Assembly (NCBI GenBank): GCA_944472135.2
Contig: OX235262.1
Coordinates: 171,553,509 to 171,617,508, forward strand
From: Trichobilharzia regenti
Taxonomy: Eukaryota > Platyhelminthes > Trematoda > Strigeidida > Schistosomatidae
DNA length: 64,000 nt
Direction: 5' to 3'
The position numbers and the translations under genes are program-made. The notes under the pieces are model-generated. The model was not told the origin of the DNA. It saw nothing but the letters and a program-made list of their open reading frames with translations, and did no database searches. This document shows positions 54,595 through 64,000 of the stretch, piece after piece (within the stretch, counting starts at the first letter, position 1; every line of letters starts with the position of its first letter).

Positions 54595-55110
54595 TATTAT
54601 TATTATTATCGTATCCTTTAATTGTTAGAGGAACATAGGGCTTCAGCTGCGCATCTCCATTGCCTTCGGTTTCCTGCCAACTTTTTCACCCCGCTCCAAG
54701 TCTGCCCACATGTTTTCATCTCCTCTTCACATGACCTCCTCCAAGTCACCCCACTCTCGCACTGACGACCAGTCCGCTTCCCTTTCGGGTTCCACTCGAG
54801 CGATGGCTTGTCTAGTGATGTCACTTGATGGTTTGGTTCGCTCCCAGAGATCCCTGTTGCTGATCTTTTCTGGCCATCTGATCTTGAGTGGAGTATTAAG
54901 CGAAGACAGCTGTTGAAGGTCTGTAGTTTGTTTGAGGTGCTCTTCATGACACGCAGTGCAAGTTTCTGCTCCATCCGTATAGTAGCACTGACTTTACATT
55001 GGAGTTGAAAATCCGGATCTTATTTTTGATGCTGAGTGCTGTTGACTTCCACTCAGACTTGAGAGTAATGTAAGCTTGTCTTGCTTTTCCGATTCTGGCT
55101 TTGATATCCC
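54595..55110 (-). mobile_element. RTE LINE 3' fragment
   Basis: (TTA)n at 54589-54608, then the RTE tail and C-terminus on the reverse strand (TSLDKPSLEWNPKGKR, VTWRRSCEEEMKTCGQTWSG), to SLSGSQQHSASKIRSGFS near 55020. Confidence 0.7.
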
Positions 55111-55111
55111 G

Positions 55112-55610
55112 ACGAAGGAAATAAAAGCCAAAAATTGAGAAAGATAAGATTTTAGCAGATATTCAAAGCCACAAAAAGCCAATGCATCTGAGGCACTGGC
55201 AATGATTTCGAGTTCACCTATTTGTCGGCAGGCATTTGTTGGTTCTTAGAATCCCTATGACTCCAACCAAACAAGCAGTTTACACTTCCTTATATGGCTC
55301 AAACCAACTGATTCCATGTTCTGGTTTGACCAACGCTAGATATAGCTCTTCTCTAACCTGATCCTATGTCAGCTAGCATTGATCGTCGGGGAAGTCTATT
55401 GTCGGGCATGCGTAGCACAGCCGTCTTCATTGACTTCCCTTTCTTACTTAACATTAAACATCAACCCTCAATATTATTCACACCCCATTATGCCAGCAAA
55501 CTTGGAAGATAGGACGCAGACATCTATGATGAAAGACAACTATCCTTTTCATATCTTACAGCCATAAAGGAGGACAGAGAGAATCTCTGCGCAGTACACA
55601 CGTCCTTTGA
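55112..55610 (-). mobile_element. LINE-B 3' fragment
   Basis: Complement of the LINE-B C-terminus: near 55600 the cgcagtacacacgtcctttg block, near 55390 the ctagcattgatcgtcgg block, and near 55250 the ggttcttagaatccc block. It starts directly after the RTE piece. Confidence 0.6.
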
Positions 55611-55790
55611 TATCGATAGCCGGATATTCTCAGAAAGAAAAGCACACACCTGAACTTAAGTGTTTCCTATACATTGAACAATTCTATACTGGACTGGTGT
55701 GTTCAGTTTTGCTGAAGAAATATGTACAAAACTTCTGTATTAAAATAATGTTGTTTGATGAAAACCTAAATATTGTGTACTCTCGATATA
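55605..55790 (+). repeat. Direct repeat, left copy
   Basis: Contains gatagccggatattctcaga, ctggtgtgttcagttttgct and aaaataatgttgtttgatga, repeated with divergence at 57225-57430. Confidence 0.55.
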
Positions 55791-56640
55791 AGAATAAAAC
55801 TTGTGCACTGCGGTAGAGTATAATTCCATTATGGGTAAAATTTGTTTTGATAAAGTTTCACAGTGTTATACAGTAATGTTTACTGATGACCAACGTTTCG
55901 AGCACAATTTATTGTTGCTAATAATCATATGAAGACACTACTCACTTAACTTTCTAACTTCGTTTATACCAATCCACTATTTCTCATCTCTTGAATGGTA
56001 GTAACATTTTCTATATTTCCGGTATGAGTGATGACGCATTCCTATTGCATGTGTTCGGTGTAGGCTGACTCGATGAACGAGGATTCAGTAATCAACCTCT
56101 CCCTATCTCCATCTACCTAGATTACTTTTAAGAATTTTAACCCTCTCCCACCCTATTGTGTGGTTGTGTGTTAATGCATGCATTGCGATTGCTGACCTTT
56201 TTTTTTCAAAATTACTTATCTTCGCGGGTAGGGTCAACCATTCTTACCTTAGCTAAATTCTTATGTTCTGACAATCTGACTACCCCTGACCTACTAGTTT
56301 GACCTATGTAGTTGACCTAACTTACAGTCATTGCAGGGTATTTTGTAAATTATATTATTTTGTCGAATTGGGTCATTTGGGTACATTAACCTATTTGAGT
56401 GAGTTTGTAGGTTTAAATGCCACCCTGATTCCTACTTTATTGAGAAGCCTACAAAGTAGGGCCTCAGATGTCCCATCCTTATATGGCATGACAGTAGATA
56501 CCTTATATTCTCTCTTATGTCACCATTACTAGTTTCCCAATTATTTTTGTTTTTCTTTTGGCCTTTACTAATCTTCTTAATGAATTTTATAGGATAGTTC
56601 TTTGATACCAATACTTCTTCTATCTTCAAGTATTGGCTAG
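55790..56640 (-). mobile_element. PLE, GIY-YIG region to 3' end, degenerate
   Basis: From 56640 down: linker KIEEVLVSKNYPIKFIKKIS, then a YxxPCNDC-type GIY-YIG start near 56330 (CNDCKLGQLHRSN), a degenerate AIAVHAL-like block near 56180, TPNTCNRNASSLIPEI near 56040, and a 3' end at gtgcactgcggtagagtata (55806-55825). It is the single-copy counterpart of one arm of the 22-kb palindrome and shows which sequence continues beyond the palindrome centre. Confidence 0.75.
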
Positions 56641-56694
56641 CGGTTGCGCTATATCGTGAATTGGCAGAAGTTAGAATTCATGCGCCATTGGATC

Positions 56695-56860
56695 GGCTCC
56701 GAATCGCTTAATGGTAGACGAGCTCGCCAACCTTGTAACCAGGAGGTCCTCGGTTCGAAGCCCGATGGGTGCGTACTGCTGAAGAGTCCCAAACTAAGAC
56801 GGAGGAAATAGCTGTCCAGTACTCCCAGCTGGTCTTCCAATGGTTCTCTGACCAATGTCA
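56695..56860 (+). repeat. Family-2 SINE with tRNA-like head
   Basis: A-box-like atcgcttaatggtagacga, B box ggttcgaagccc (56752-56763), the hammerhead region, then cagctggtcttccaatggtt. Confidence 0.65.
56773..56822 (+). ncRNA. Hammerhead ribozyme motif in family-2 SINE, insertion in stem II side
   Basis: Stem I GTACTG (56773-56778) pairs perfectly with CAGTAC (56817-56822). The core CTGAAGA is intact, stem II is GTCC(C)-AAACTA-AGAC, then about four extra bases precede GAAA; TAGCTG and TC follow. Confidence 0.55.
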
Positions 56861-57224
56861 AATCTCGTAACTTCTTCTATCTGTTTTATTTCATCATTTA
56901 GGTCTTTTTTGTACTACTTAGTGATGTTGTTGCTCGGTTTGTTAGACACTTAACAGTTAACGGATGGAATGAATTAAAGTCTAAATATCTAATAGCCGAA
57001 TGCGTTGGCTCTAATGTGTAGTTTACCTTCTTCTCTTCGCTTTATTTTACAATCTCAGATCACAGCTAATTCTCCTTGTTCATTTTCCGATTGAATTGTG
57101 AATTTTATTCCCTCCACTAGTGCTTGAAATGTAATCGGTAAACATTACTGCATAACACTGTGAGACTTTATCAAAACAATTTTTACCTATAGGGTATTGT
57201 GTACTTTGTTATTCCCTTTGATCG

Positions 57225-57326
57225 ATAGCTGGGTATTCCCTGAAGGAAAAGAACACAGTTAAACTTAGGATCTTGCTATCCATTGAATAATTCAGTATTG
57301 GAATGGTGTGTTCAGTTTCGGTGAGG

Positions 57327-57372
<46 letters not shown>

Positions 57373-57430
57373 CTTCTGTGTTAAAATAATGTTGTTTAGT
57401 GAAAATCTAAATATTGCATGCTCTTAAAAA
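57225..57430 (+). repeat. Direct repeat, right copy, with (TA)n
   Basis: Follows 55605-55790 in order (gatagctgggtattccctga, gaatggtgtgttcagtttcg, aaaataatgttgtttagtga) with a (TA)n tract inserted at 57328-57370. Confidence 0.55.
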
Positions 57431-57439
57431 GTTATATTT

Positions 57440-60400
57440 GTGCTATACATTTCGAACAATCTGATCACACATTTACTTGTCAAGTCAATATATATATATA
57501 TAGAAAGGTTAAATTAAACAAAGTGAGAGAAAACGGAATTAAGAATAATTAACACAAACGTTTGGTAATCCAATCAAATAAGGATTACCAAGGTAGGTTA
57601 AGAGTAATAACAAACTGTTTTTGAATATTAGAACAAGACATATAAGCGAACAATATTGTTTTCAATTAGATCTTCTTCAGGCTTTACTCTAATTTACATA
57701 AACTTATATAAAATTTTAACCAATGACGGTGATTTTGTGGATCAAATAATAATAATAATAATAATGTGGTAAATGTTTTGAACGAAGTTAATAACGATGA
57801 TTATAAAAATAACGAAATATTGATAATAAGGCTTATGTAGGTGATAAGAATAAAAAAGTTAGTATATGCATATATCCATTAATGTAAGCATACAATAGCC
57901 AGTAAAGGCGAATTAGAATCATATCAGAAAGTGTATTGTGGAACAAGTATAAAATGGGATGAAACAAGTCATATAGTTTTTTTAATATGCATGGACAATA
58001 ACAACATGGGACGGAATGAAATGAAATAATTTAATGATGTGTATTTATATATAGTTAACAGAAAATACAGGTTTCAAGAGTGAGTGTAATCAGGGTGTGT
58101 GAGGCAATATGAAAATAAACCAACGAATGGGGCGGTCTAGACTTAAGTTCAAGGTTGAAAATAACAACAATAAGAATGATTGTAAAATAATAACGATGAT
58201 ATGGTGTAAAATTAAAATTAAATGTACTATTGGTGAATGATTGTCAAATAATAATAATGAATATAATGAAGTGGAATGAGCAGGATTTTGTAAATACGAT
58301 AGTAAGTTAGAAAAGCACTATTTAAACCTAAGGTAATAAAATCATAAGAAAGATCATGAAATCATAAAAGTCGAAAATGAACGTTTGTCAATGAAACAGA
58401 GGAATAGAAGAAGCTGAAGCAGTTGCAATTAATACCAGAAGACCATCCCTCTGCATACAGAAGAAGTATGTTCAACCTCTATGTTTACCTTGGCCTACAA
58501 TAAAGCCAACAAATCCTCCATTAACACTATAAATTTCTTTCGCGATTTTCTTTTCTTTTCCTTCTTATATGCATATATGTAGACAATTCAATAAATAAAT
58601 AAATAAGGTCAAATCAAATGGAACGATAATCAGAGTTTAAATAAATATCATAAAAGTACGAAGGAGAGGGATGATAAGAAAGGGTGGGAGGATTTTGAAT
58701 AGAATTCACCTAGGCCAAGGGAGAGACAAAGGTAAAACAAATTTCTTTTGTATACAAAGACTGGGATTTTTCTCTCGAATTCCCATAGCTTCGGCTAAGT
58801 GTAAAAGACGGGTTCTGATTCCGTTCGAAAGACTCGATGGAATGCGGTAAATAACTTTGAAAGCACTATTTTTGTCCACTTGGTGACCACTATCAATCAA
58901 ATGAGCCAAAATAGAACTACGTATGGATTTTATTTGACCTTTTCCGAACCATGAAGGAAGATGCTCATTAATGCGTTTGTTAAGCTGTCTAGTTTTTCGG
59001 CCTATATAGCTTTCTCCACAGGAGCAACTAAATTTATAGATACACATGGAAGTGGCACAACTAGGTAGCTTATCTTTCACTTGAGCAATCAAAATTGGTC
59101 GGTTGGAAAATGACAAACAGAGGGTGGCGGCAGTATAAGTCCGTTTTATCGCTCTCGATAATCTCTGATGTAAGACTTCACTAGCCACGTTTTTGAATAC
59201 ACAAGGGGGGCTTAAGTCTATGAATAGCTATAACCTCAGCGTATTTCAGTAAACGCCCTTGACCGTTTTTATAGATGACCTTAAAGGCTGAGTTAACATC
59301 AATCTTATGGTTCATCTCGATTACATGTTTAGCTATAGACGAGTTTGGTAGTCTACCACCTGCATCTATTAGCTTGTCACAATTCATCTGTTTTTCTAAC
59401 CATTTTGGGATATGCTCTCCCACCCTCACGTGCAAAGCGCGATTACTCCACCCTATGTATGTATGTCCACACACACACGGAAATTGGTAAATTGTATGGG
59501 ATGTGATATAATTACTTGTGCACTTTTGGGGTTTACAGTGAAGCATATTTTTAGCTTTTTCCACAATTACAAGCTGGACTGCATAGTAGGTTCTACGGAT
59601 GATTGAATTCAACCTTTGTCTCACAATCCTACTGTTTATTTCCCCGTTATATGGTAATTTGATAAAAACCTTTTTCTTAGGGACGGTATGGATTGTAGGT
59701 TTAGAGGCTAGTTGACTTCTACACCTGTTTAAAAATTTCAAAGGATATCCGTTTTCAACAAGAGTATCCATTAATATTTCGTTTTCTCTGTCCATAACAT
59801 CAGCCGTGCAAATACGCTGAATCCTCTTGAACAGACACTTCACCAAGCCCCTCTTATACTGTAATGGACAGAAGCTGTGAAAATTAAGGTATTGCCCTGT
59901 CCAAGTGGATTTTCTGTAGATAGACAATCTTATTGAGCCATCATCTCTTCGACTCAGAAGTATGTCTAAAAATGCTAGCTGGTTGCGACTTTCTTCCTCA
60001 CATGTAAGACTAATATGATTTTGTGCAGAGTTAAGTCTGTCTAATAGACGACTCGCATCGTCATGATCGTCACATATCAAAATGACATAATCTACATATC
60101 TATTATAGAAGGGCAATTTAGAAATTAAATCAAGGGATAAGTTTTCAACATAAGACATGTACACGTCCACTAACAAAGGTCCTAATGGACTTCCTATAGC
60201 AACGCCATCCACTTGTCGAAAATGTTCGCCTTCAAACGTGAAATGGACGTTGTCAGTACATAATAATAATAAATCTTTCAAATAAGTTAAAAGGAAAGGG
60301 AATGAAAAATAACTAGAAGATACATAGTCACAAAGAATATCAACAGTCTTAATCAATGGTACATTGGTAAACAAAGAATTAACATCAAATGAATACATTT

Positions 60401-60510
60401 TCCTATCTTTTATGTTCATATCTACAAGACAGTCAACAAGTTCAAATGTATATATATTGACTTGACAAGTAAATGTATGATCAGATTGTTCGAAATGTAT
60501 AGCGCTAATA
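57440..60510 (-). mobile_element. PLE with long RT-endonuclease frame, flanked by inverted repeats
   Basis: The 412-codon frame 60419-59181 is the best-preserved transposon protein here. RT blocks: MYSFDVNSLFTNVPLIKTVD, GVAIGSPLGPLLVDVYMSYV, RYVDYVILICDD; then the thumb QLAFLDILLSRRDDGS. The GIY-YIG endonuclease follows: TIYQFPCVCGHTYIGWSNRA, HIPKW, SSIAKHVIEMNH and a C-terminal LKPPLCIQ. The catalytic YVDD has become YVDY (GAT to TAT near 60085), so the RT should be dead. The frame runs straight into a second endonuclease (59188-58706; CIYKFSCSCGESYIGRKTRQ, then AEAMGIREKNPSLCIQKKFV). Inverted copies of a ~50-bp block (gctatacatttcgaacaatc) mark 57443-57500 and 60455-60510. At 58430-58510 a forward-strand PLE C-terminal scrap (RPSLCIQKKYVQPLCLPWP) is embedded. 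Confidence 0.85.
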
Positions 60511-60589
60511 CATCACATTTTTCAAATAGTCTCCGTCTTCTAATAACGCTATCAAAATTTATAAAAGGGACTAATTGTTTTAAATAGTT

Positions 60590-61790
60590 ATATTTGTAAA
60601 ATCTCAGCGAAATTGAAATGATTAATTCCAACGTTTCGTTCGGCAATCTGGTCCGAATTTCTTCAGGGAAATTAACCGGAATTAACATAATTTAATGATT
60701 CCCATTGTAGCATTAAGAACACAATTTTCAGCGAAGAGACTCTTTTCAACGAATTTATTATCAAGCTGTACAATCGTATATATATGGTTTTATAAAGAAA
60801 TTATTTCCGGTGAGGGAATTAGGTCAAAGGTGTAAATACATGAAATAATAATAGTATGAAATAAATTTAAAATATTTGTGATTAGGTTCACAGTTTAAGT
60901 CAAGTGGAACAATAATTAATGTCATATATAAGATAATACATCAGGTGTATAGATTTTGGGGAGAGGCATATAATTGTAAGATTAATAGACGAATGTAAAA
61001 TGTTACGTAACATGGTGTGAAATTTGATAACATAGAATTTAATATTGTAAAAATAAAGATAAAAGTATACACATGAATAATTTTTGGTTTAAAATGTCAA
61101 GTAATCAAGTGGAAAAGATTCAGAATGAGAGTCGTAATAATGATAATAATAATAATCGAAGTAATAAGGGAAAAGTACATAGAATAATAAAATAAATAAA
61201 TGTCTATCCCTCTACGGCCAAGGCAGCAGTAGGGATTGTACATACTTCTTTTGTACACAAAGGTCTGGCTTAAAGTCATGAATTGCCAAGGCCTCAGCTG
61301 TCTTTAGAAGTCTGTAACGAAGAAAACGCGGGAAGTTGGCATGAATTCTATATATGACCTTGAAATCATGGTCAAGGTTGACCGAGTGACAGGAGTCGAT
61401 GAGGTGTTCTAAGATAGAGCTTCGCACACATTTCCTTTCTCCCTTGTAAAACCAAGCTGGAATATGTTCTCGTATCCGTGTGGAGAGCATTCTCTGAAAT
61501 TAACATAACAAAGGTTTATATATAAACGGGAGACTTTTTGTTTTTTTAATTTTGTCCAATCATGAGTCATGCAACAGGTATCAACATGTATAATAAATAA
61601 ATAAATAAATAGAACTGTATGTTTATATATAAAAGTACATCTTATTTTTAAATATGAATCAAGAAACAGCTATCAATGGATATAGAAAACAAAACAAAAA
61701 TTGTATGAACTATGATCAAAAAATTGTTGACCTCAGAGTTAATTAATCATTTCAATTTCGCTGAGATTTTACAAATATAACTTTTTAAAT
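60590..61790 (-). mobile_element. Second PLE, flanked by inverted repeats, endonuclease end only
   Basis: The frame 61490-61212 gives STRIREHIPAWFYKGERKCV, SSILEHLIDSCHSVNLDHDF and AEALAIHDFKPDLCVQKKYV. About 40 bp (ttgtaaaatctcagcgaaat...) at 60595-60635 is repeated inverted at 61740-61785. A hammerhead-like block (CTGAAGA, TTCGG-ACCAGATTG-CCGAA, GAAAC) lies on the reverse strand at 60620-60665, upstream of the 57.4-60.5 kb frame. Confidence 0.65.
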
Positions 61791-62017
61791 GTCTACTTCT
61801 CACTCAGCGCTCAATTATTTTGCAACTATCCGGTCAAATCTTGATCACAGTTCATATGAAATTGTATGCTCTGTTATGCCCGTTAATTTTATAAATTGAC
61901 CGATGTTGCATGTTGTGTATCTCCACCCTTTTTTTAGCAGTTCGCAGTTAAACCTGATTTTCTTCTACTGTCTCGGTCGATTTCATTTTGTTTTTGTTTC
62001 TTTTTTATTATTTTTAG

Positions 62018-62152
62018 ATAAATAATGCTGGTTGTATGATAAACGAATACCAAACTGATGAAAATGGTATTGAAGCTAATTTCGCCACGAATACCCTTGG
62101 TACTTATTTACTTACTGAGTGTTTAATACCTGCGCTGGAAAGGTCACCAGAT
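62018..62152 (+). CDS. DHRS12: DHRS12-like dehydrogenase, exon 4
   Basis: 45 codons: INNAGCMINEYQTDENGIEA, NFATNTLGTYLLTECLIPAL, ERSPD. NNAG is the conserved SDR structural motif, and human DHRS12 reads INNAGCMVNKRELTEDGLEK followed by NFAANTLG. The acceptor is tttttag|ata (62017/62018) and the donor gat|gtaaga (62152/62153), phase 0. The expected next block (R-V-I-T-V-S-S-G-G, then the YxxxK active site) was not found before 64000, so the gene continues outside. The preceding intron is about 9.9 kb and filled with PLEs. Confidence 0.94.
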
Positions 62153-62329
62153 GTAAGAATATACATATTTACAGACAGATCACAATATATATATATATAT
62201 AATTGTTCTTGAAGAGGTTTAGTATTTTTTAGGAATGTTACTGTTCTCAGTGTTGTATTTCTTTTTCAAACGTCAGTTTTCATGGATTTTGATTGGTTAC
62301 AGGTGTTTGATCACGAACTAACATCGGTT

Positions 62330-62450
62330 AGAAGACCTAGGAGTACTGAAAAGTAGTTTCTTCCTAGTTTGAATCTCCTCATCAGTACGCACCCGTTGAT
62401 CGAGGTTCGAACCCAGGATATTCTGGTTGTAGCGTCAGCTGATAGACCTT
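62330..62450 (-). repeat. Family-2 SINE-like repeat with hammerhead remnant
   Basis: Reverse strand: gggttcgaacctcg (B-box-like) and the hammerhead block from GTA-CTGATGA (62388 down) through aaactaggaagaaac to cagtac (62343-62348). Stem II is poorly paired. Confidence 0.55.
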
Positions 62451-62689
62451 GTCCAATAGACAGTTCATGAATTTCAACTCCTGCGATTCTCGATATATGC
62501 GTAGTGCAACCACCAGCCTATGTCATAGGCAAGTAACCCCTTCTCTTACCTGACTTGGTGGAGTAACCCCGTTGGTTATGACTTCTCACCGAAATTCCAG
62601 GTAAATTCCTGTATACAGCCAGTTGCTAGTGTGCATCAAATTAATAATCAAGTGTTGGTTTCTTTGAATTCGGATTAGTTTCAAGTTAG

Positions 62690-62830
62690 ATCACGAACAC
62701 TGATATCAATTAATCAGAAACCATTGAAAACCCTGGAGAACTGAGCCCTCCAACAGCAGAACGCATACTTGATCCCACTGAGGATTAAACTCAAAACTTT
62801 CAGGTTAATAAGGCTAGCCTCCGTGGTCTT
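62690..62830 (-). repeat. Family-2 SINE-like repeat, highly degenerate
   Basis: Complement of agaaccattg..tggttt-type blocks plus tgcgttctgctgttggagg; recognised only by order. Confidence 0.35.
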
Positions 62831-63044
62831 ATTCAGCTACACTGATCTATAAATTTTAACTTCTGCCTATTTGTGATTTATAGCTTCACCGCCAGCTGGT
62901 GTCATTGGTGAGTATTTGTCTTTACACCTAAGCTTAGTGGCCCCCAATGGTTAGAACTTTATACTAGAACTCCAGACAACTTCGTTGTGTAGTCAGTCAC
63001 CAGTGATTTCTCTTATTATTTTTATTCCTTTACGTTCACAATGG

Positions 63045-63255
63045 AACGTTGTCAATGGCGCAGATGTATTCAGTCTCTGTAATCTTTCATATTCCTTTCT
63101 ACCATTACCCATTCTGTTTCACTCTTATACTTGTCAAACTTTATTGATTCTCTTCACTCATCTTCTTGTCTACTTTTGTGTGGTATTTGGAACGTGGCAA
63201 CTCGAACTGGTGCACTTCGGTGCGAAGTTCTATGTTGAATACAGATAGACAGACA
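63045..63255 (+). repeat. LINE-B 3' UTR
   Basis: Nearly identical to 12765-12970 (cagatgtattcagtctctgt; aactggtgcacttcggtgc), ending in gatagacagacaatgg. Confidence 0.75.
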
Positions 63256-63475
63256 ATGGAACATAGGGTTTCAAGCTAGATCGGTGAATTCTTACTGCCA
63301 ATGGTGCTTAGGTTTCATAGGGTGAGGATACTAGCTTCATGTCCAACCTTCCATCTTTCTCCTGCTTATCGCCGGCTTAAGGAGGTTTCGGAGTGCGTCT
63401 GCCGGATATCGAACCCCGGATTACGTGAGGCGTGGTGGGCGAACGTTCTACTGCAGAAGCACCGATGTCCATATA
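63256..63475 (-). repeat. tRNA-headed SINE (family 1)
   Basis: Reverse strand: catcggtgcttctgcagtag, B box gggttcgatatccgg, then gaaagatggaaggttggaca and a tail ctagcttgaaaccctatgtt. A (TA)n tract follows at 63471-63491. Confidence 0.7.
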
Positions 63476-64000
63476 TATATATATATATATAACGTATTTA
63501 ACCTGCCTGTTAAAGACATGCTGCCGTATTGGGCCACTCCAACATGTATATAAAATTGAAAACATTCATTTCCTGATACGAATTTAAAACAAGCAATAAA
63601 GGTTAATAAAGCAGGATTTAATGAATTCATCAAATTTCGGTAGAACTCGTCAGATGAATACTCTACATACACGGATTTATATACTTTTGAAATTACATTG
63701 GGAGATATAAGACTGATAAATAAACTACATTGAATTAGTCAAGCAGAAAGATACGTGCGGATGTTTTACAGGTCATGTTCAAATAGATAAGGGGAGAGAG
63801 AGTATGAGAGATCAAAATTAAGATAAATTGCATTACGCTTCAATTACATCACTTAGATGAACAATTAGTCATTAGGGAATATAACAAGAATTGCAAACAT
63901 ACTAAACAGACTAATATCAATAGTAATAGTTATAATAACAGTTTTAATAGTGTTGAAGTGAGTTAAGATAATCTTACTGATAAAGCATAGTTTTAAATAA
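63476..64000. other. Intron sequence, no gene seen
   Basis: AT-rich. No exon matching the remaining DHRS12 domains and no repeat that I can place. Confidence 0.4.

Noticed and set aside
1..64000. CRISPR array, rRNA genes, prokaryotic operon or integrated virus
   Set aside because: No regularly spaced short repeats, rRNA-like blocks or operon structure; all coding signals are spliced eukaryotic exons or retroelements.

Overview
The window looks like nuclear DNA of a blood fluke (Schistosoma or a close relative). It is AT-rich, its genes are split into small exons separated by multi-kilobase introns, and it is packed with the repeat classes typical of schistosomes: RTE-, CR1- and other non-LTR retrotransposons, Penelope-like elements (PLEs), tRNA-headed SINEs and Smalpha-type hammerhead-ribozyme SINEs. 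The genus call comes from protein similarity and repeat content recalled from memory, not from a database search.

Two conserved genes are on the + strand. The first is the large subunit of general transcription factor TFIIF (RAP74, GTF2F1). Six coding exons (8545-9043, 11176-11573, 16135-16311, 20598-21087, 27638-27761, 32039-32865) join in frame at GT-AG sites to give 837 codons plus a stop; the start-codon exon was not found. The second is a DHRS12-like short-chain dehydrogenase/reductase. Four exons are visible (43278-43333, 48463-48688, 51992-52090, 62018-62152), and the gene continues past the right edge. The intergenic space (32.9-43.3 kb) also holds a tentative two-exon gene for a 70-residue membrane or secreted peptide (39829-39899 + 41020-41161).

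Most of the rest is layered transposon debris. 0.6-7.8 kb: CR1/RTE LINEs. 9-27.6 kb (GTF2F1 introns): RTE and LINE-B fragments, PLEs, an unclassified ~580-bp repeat (called X here) and a PLE inverted dimer at 21.7-22.5 kb. 27.8-39.3 kb: Smalpha pairs, a solo LTR and a second PLE inverted dimer. 40.5-48.3 kb: SINEs, LINE-B, a second solo LTR and RTE fragments. 49-62 kb (DHRS12 introns): a MITE-like palindrome and a large PLE graveyard.

The most notable signals are structural. (1) Several distinct repeat families (Smalpha, two other tRNA-headed SINE-like families and PLEs) carry type-I hammerhead ribozyme motifs, several with a palindromic stem III. (2) PLE-derived insertions recur as head-to-head inverted dimers; two are bounded by perfect target-site duplications of 11 and 19 bp. 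(3) Two nearly identical ~500-bp solo LTRs with perfect 5-bp duplications lie in opposite orientation either side of DHRS12 exon 1.
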